Source: Synechococcus sp. UW179A (GTDB lineage: Bacteria > Cyanobacteriota > Cyanobacteriia > PCC-6307 > Cyanobiaceae). From it: a DNA stretch of 64,000 bases. The notes below the pieces were generated by a model. That model did not search any database and was not told the DNA's origin. It saw only the letters and a list, made by a program, of their open reading frames with translations. Of the stretch, positions 61,474 through 64,000 are shown piece by piece. The translations under genes were made by a program, and so were the position numbers. The stretch spans positions 86,474 through 150,473 of the forward strand of contig NZ_UCNJ01000014.1 of the NCBI RefSeq assembly GCF_900473965.1, in the 5' to 3' direction. The first letter of the stretch is position 1; every line of letters begins with the position of its first letter.

Positions 61474-62333
61474 TCGTTAAACCCACTGTCGAAGCCTGGG
61501 ATGGTCTGCTCAGCCTTCACCCCCGCTGGGTCGCTGCGATCGCCTTAATTCCCGCGCTATATGGACTGGGGTGGTTGATGGCACAACCCATCGGTTTGCT
61601 GAGTCCTGGCACCTCAGCTTCCAAGCTGTCGCTGATCGGCACGGTTATCACATTCGTGCTGTTCATCCTGGTGCTACCCAGCTGGGTGCGCCAACGCTGG
61701 AACAGCCGTCAGCCCTGGCTGACCCTTGGCATTCGCAGCCGCCGCGGCGAGGCATCACCAGGCTCATGCTTGGTTCAGGGCCTGCTGCGTTCGGCAGGCC
61801 TACTGGCCTTGATCTGCCTGCCCTTGCTGCTGGGATCCTGGGGGCGCTGGCTCGGGGAACTCACCACAGCGGATGTTGTCAACGCTTTATTGCTGTGCTT
61901 CGGACTGGGCTTGGCGGAGGAACTGCTCTTCCGAGGCTGGCTCTGGGGAGAGCTCAACGAACTCACTGGCCCTCGCACAGCAGTCATCAGTCAGGCCCTG
62001 ATTTTCAGCCTTGCGCACACCCGATTTGATCAGGGTTTTCTGCCGATGCTCGGACTGCTAACAGGCTTGTTGCTGCTTGGTCTGATCCTTGCCCTGCAGA
62101 GGCGCCTAGACGGTGGTTCCCTATGGGGCTGCGTCGGATTGCACGGCGGGCTGGTCGGCGGCTGGTTCGCACTACGAGCCGGGTTGCTGCAGGTCTCCCC
62201 TAATGCTCCCGAATGGCTGATCGGCCCCGGCGGAGCCCATGCCAACCCCCTGGGCGGGCTGGTTGGAATTATCGCTTTGGGCGTTCTGCTCTGGCGTCAG
62301 CTCACGGCCTTGGCTAAAGCGGCCCGGCCCTGA
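61473..62333 (+). CDS. CPBP (CAAX) family intramembrane protease, start codon uncertain
   Basis: The product has about eight hydrophobic segments. The family motifs are GLAEELLFRGWLWGEL (EExxxR), FSLAH and a late HGGLVGGWF. The sequence VKPTVEAWDGLLSLHPRW begins right after clpS, yet no ATG, GTG or TTG precedes it except TTG codons deep in clpS (61392, 61416). I place the start at the ATC overlapping the clpS TAA; GTT at 61476 is better spaced from GGAGGAG. Bacterial members act in bacteriocin immunity or membrane proteolysis; the role here is unknown. Its end overlaps the next gene by 37 bases. Confidence 0.8.
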   Translation: MVKPTVEAWDGLLSLHPRWVAAIALIPALYGLGWLMAQPIGLLSPGTSASKLSLIGTVITFVLFILVLPSWVRQRWNSRQPWLTLGIRSRRGEASPGSCLVQGLLRSAGLLALICLPLLLGSWGRWLGELTTADVVNALLLCFGLGLAEELLFRGWLWGELNELTGPRTAVISQALIFSLAHTRFDQGFLPMLGLLTGLLLLGLILALQRRLDGGSLWGCVGLHGGLVGGWFALRAGLLQVSPNAPEWLIGPGGAHANPLGGLVGIIALGVLLWRQLTALAKAARP

Positions 62334-63913
62334 AGCGGTGCTCGAAGTGCTTCCTGCAGAGGGGCCACGCCGTAATCCCTCTCAAGCAGTGACATCACGG
62401 TTCGGCCGAAATCGGATGGATCAAGATCAAAGGCTTCCAAGCAGATCCTGCCGAAAGTGCTGCCCATGGGCTCAGGGTTCCAGAGCAGCTTGCGCGCAGT
62501 CCAGGGCATCATGCTCATCGGGTTGTAACCGGGTTTGATCAGTCCCTGGTCGAAGCCGTACTGCTCCAGGTGTGTGTGAGGCTGCAGCCCGATAAAGAAA
62601 ATCGCTGGCTCAACAAGATCTGCGCCAAAGATGCGCTCCAGCTCACGGTGATAGGCAACGGTCTGACGAATCGTCTCCGGACGCTCGTCGATCACATTGA
62701 AGGAGTAGTTCACCGAGACATGGTCACGGAAGCCTGCATCCGCCAGCATCCTGCAGCTTTCCAGCACAGTGCGCAGGTTGTAGCCCATGCGCATTTTGCG
62801 CACGAGCTCCTGGGAGCCTGAGGTAATGCCGATTTCGAAGTAACTCATCCCGGTCTCGACCATCAGCTGAGCCAGTTCTGGATCCAAATTGTCGGCCCGG
62901 ATGTAGGCAGCCCAGCGAATATCGGTGAGGCCCTCCGCCTTAATGGCTCGCAAAAGCTCCTTGGCATCCTCGATGTAACGCTTGGCGGGAATGAACTGGG
63001 CATCGGTGAACCAGAAACCTCGAACACCTCTGTCGTAGAGCTGACGCATCTCCGAAACCACCGACTGAACAGGATTCAGGCGCACCTGCTTGCCCTCTAC
63101 AGCCGTGTAGACGCAATAACAGCAGTTATGAGGACAGCCACGTTTGGTCTGCACTCCGACGTAGAAATCACCCCCCTCGAGATACCAGTCGAGCTGGGGC
63201 CAAATCGAAGCGATGTAGTCGTAGTCACATGCCGTTTTCGGTCGGCTTTCCGGTTGCTCGTGGATCAACCCGGGCCGAGGGGGCTCACCGACCACAAAGC
63301 AGCGCTCGCCATCGAGTGATTGACCGAGAAGCAGTTTCTCCAACAGAGGCTCACCTTCACCGACGGACACAATCGTTCCTTTGGGCAAAGAGCGACCAAG
63401 CTGTTCGTAGAAAACGCTGACAGCGCCTCCTCCAAGCACGGCCCTGGCTTCAGGACGATGACGCCTTGCTTGACGAAGCCCCCTACGCACCAGAGCTTGG
63501 TTGCGTGAGAGCTCTCCGTAGTGGCTGGTCATCAGCCGGAGTCCACCGAGGGCACCGTGCAACCGCTTTAAGGGATTACGGGCATAGAAGACCTCAAAGG
63601 AATTCTGCAGAGGGTTACCGCCCCGACCGTCGACGGGGGCATAGATCTGAATGTCCCTCCAGGAGAACACCAGAAGGGTGGGGCGGAATTGGTCGATCGT
63701 GATGCGCAGAACCCGGTGCACATCAAGAACCGGTAAGGCAGCCAGATCAAGAATCCGCTGCGGGATTCCTGGAAAACACTTGTGGAGGTGATCAGCGAGA
63801 TAGATCGGGCCGATCGGGAAAATTGGATTGCAGGGCAGTCGAACCAGCAGCACCCTTTCGCCGGAATGCTTGGGCTGAGGCAAGAGCTCAGGCGGTTGCA
63901 GTAGGGCTTGCAT
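62297..63913 (-). CDS. B12-binding-type radical SAM protein, possible PSII high-light acclimation family
   Basis: The 538-residue product (ATG at 63913; GTG and other codons lie upstream) has an N-terminal B12-binding-like domain (RVLLVRLPCNPIFPIGPIYL) and a radical SAM domain with TKRGCPHNCCYCVYTA. The architecture is that of the BchE/P-methylase group. A cyanobacterial branch is annotated as a photosystem II high-light acclimation protein; I assign it only tentatively. Enzyme and substrate are unknown. The gene is convergent with the CPBP gene. Confidence 0.83.
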   Translation of the reverse strand: MQALLQPPELLPQPKHSGERVLLVRLPCNPIFPIGPIYLADHLHKCFPGIPQRILDLAALPVLDVHRVLRITIDQFRPTLLVFSWRDIQIYAPVDGRGGNPLQNSFEVFYARNPLKRLHGALGGLRLMTSHYGELSRNQALVRRGLRQARRHRPEARAVLGGGAVSVFYEQLGRSLPKGTIVSVGEGEPLLEKLLLGQSLDGERCFVVGEPPRPGLIHEQPESRPKTACDYDYIASIWPQLDWYLEGGDFYVGVQTKRGCPHNCCYCVYTAVEGKQVRLNPVQSVVSEMRQLYDRGVRGFWFTDAQFIPAKRYIEDAKELLRAIKAEGLTDIRWAAYIRADNLDPELAQLMVETGMSYFEIGITSGSQELVRKMRMGYNLRTVLESCRMLADAGFRDHVSVNYSFNVIDERPETIRQTVAYHRELERIFGADLVEPAIFFIGLQPHTHLEQYGFDQGLIKPGYNPMSMMPWTARKLLWNPEPMGSTFGRICLEAFDLDPSDFGRTVMSLLERDYGVAPLQEALRAPLQGRAALAKAVS

Positions 63914-64000
63914 GGACTGGACGCTAACAACCACTTCCCTGAGAACGCCTGAGCGAGGTCTCAATGGTTCTTCATGTCGGCTTCATAAAGCAAGCGACAT
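63914..64000. other. Right-edge region upstream of radical SAM gene
   Basis: These 87 bases should contain the start region or promoter of the leftward radical SAM gene. An ATG at 63964 on the plus strand stays open to the edge but covers only 12 codons, which is not enough to support a gene. Confidence 0.5.

Overview
The window comes from a marine picocyanobacterium, most likely a Synechococcus of the marine cluster (inferred from gene content and protein sequences; no database was searched). The evidence is photosystem I genes (psaA, psaB, psaI, psaL), cyanobacterial NDH-1 subunit NdhN, clock-input protein LdpA, an RNase E with a cyanobacterial arginine-rich tail, LL-diaminopimelate aminotransferase, a CbiG-CobJ fusion, a glutamate synthase with no gltD beside it, high GC by eye, and very tight gene packing. 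It is ordinary core chromosome. I see no prophage, insertion sequence, CRISPR array, integrase or defence island.

Layout. 1-2477 (minus): a SpoIIIAA/Ycf45-type ATPase cut by the left edge, ldpA and ndhN. 2478-2875 is a divergent control region. 2876-18285 (plus) is the merged S10/spc/alpha ribosomal cluster: rplC-D-W-B, rpsS, rplV, rpsC, rplP, rpmC, rpsQ, rplN-X-E, rpsH, rplF-R, rpsE, rplO, secY, adk, rpmJ, rpsM-K, rpoA, rplQ, truA, rplM, rpsI, rpmE, closed by a strong terminator. prfA follows. 19529-24591 holds an HNH nuclease, alr, tRNA-Ser, a divergent pair of putative wall enzymes (penicillin-binding/beta-lactamase fold and NlpC/P60), a family 2 glycosyltransferase and an anchored HEAT-like protein. 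24706-25375 is psaI-psaL with a terminator, then an orphan RND exporter, a small membrane protein and a cupin protein. 30057-34665 (minus) is psaA-psaB with terminator and upstream control region.

35056-44263: a secreted protein of unknown function overlapping cbiG-cobJ, tRNA-Pro, lipA, a YciI-like protein and the glutamate synthase gene. 44362-46424: a phosphodiester glycosidase-family protein and an IscA-like carrier. 46501-51295 is the str operon (rpsL, rpsG, fusA, tuf) ending in rpsJ, which is therefore separated from rplC. 51353-56883: a LON-domain protein, the MPBQ/MSBQ methyltransferase, pheA, a DUF1997 protein, rnhB and rne. 57145-63913: a large B12-type radical SAM protein, dapL, clpS, a CPBP membrane protease and a second B12-type radical SAM protein.

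The features most worth attention are small. Palindromes or hairpins lie in front of rplC, secY, rplM, fusA, rpsJ and rne and suggest leader-level control. truA and the CPBP protease have conserved N-termini with no ATG, GTG or TTG at a plausible position. RNase E appears to lack the zinc-link cysteines but keeps the putative PNPase-docking tail. L36 is the cysteine-free form. An HLR1-like half-site lies upstream of psaA. I did not find a convincing previously undescribed multi-gene system.
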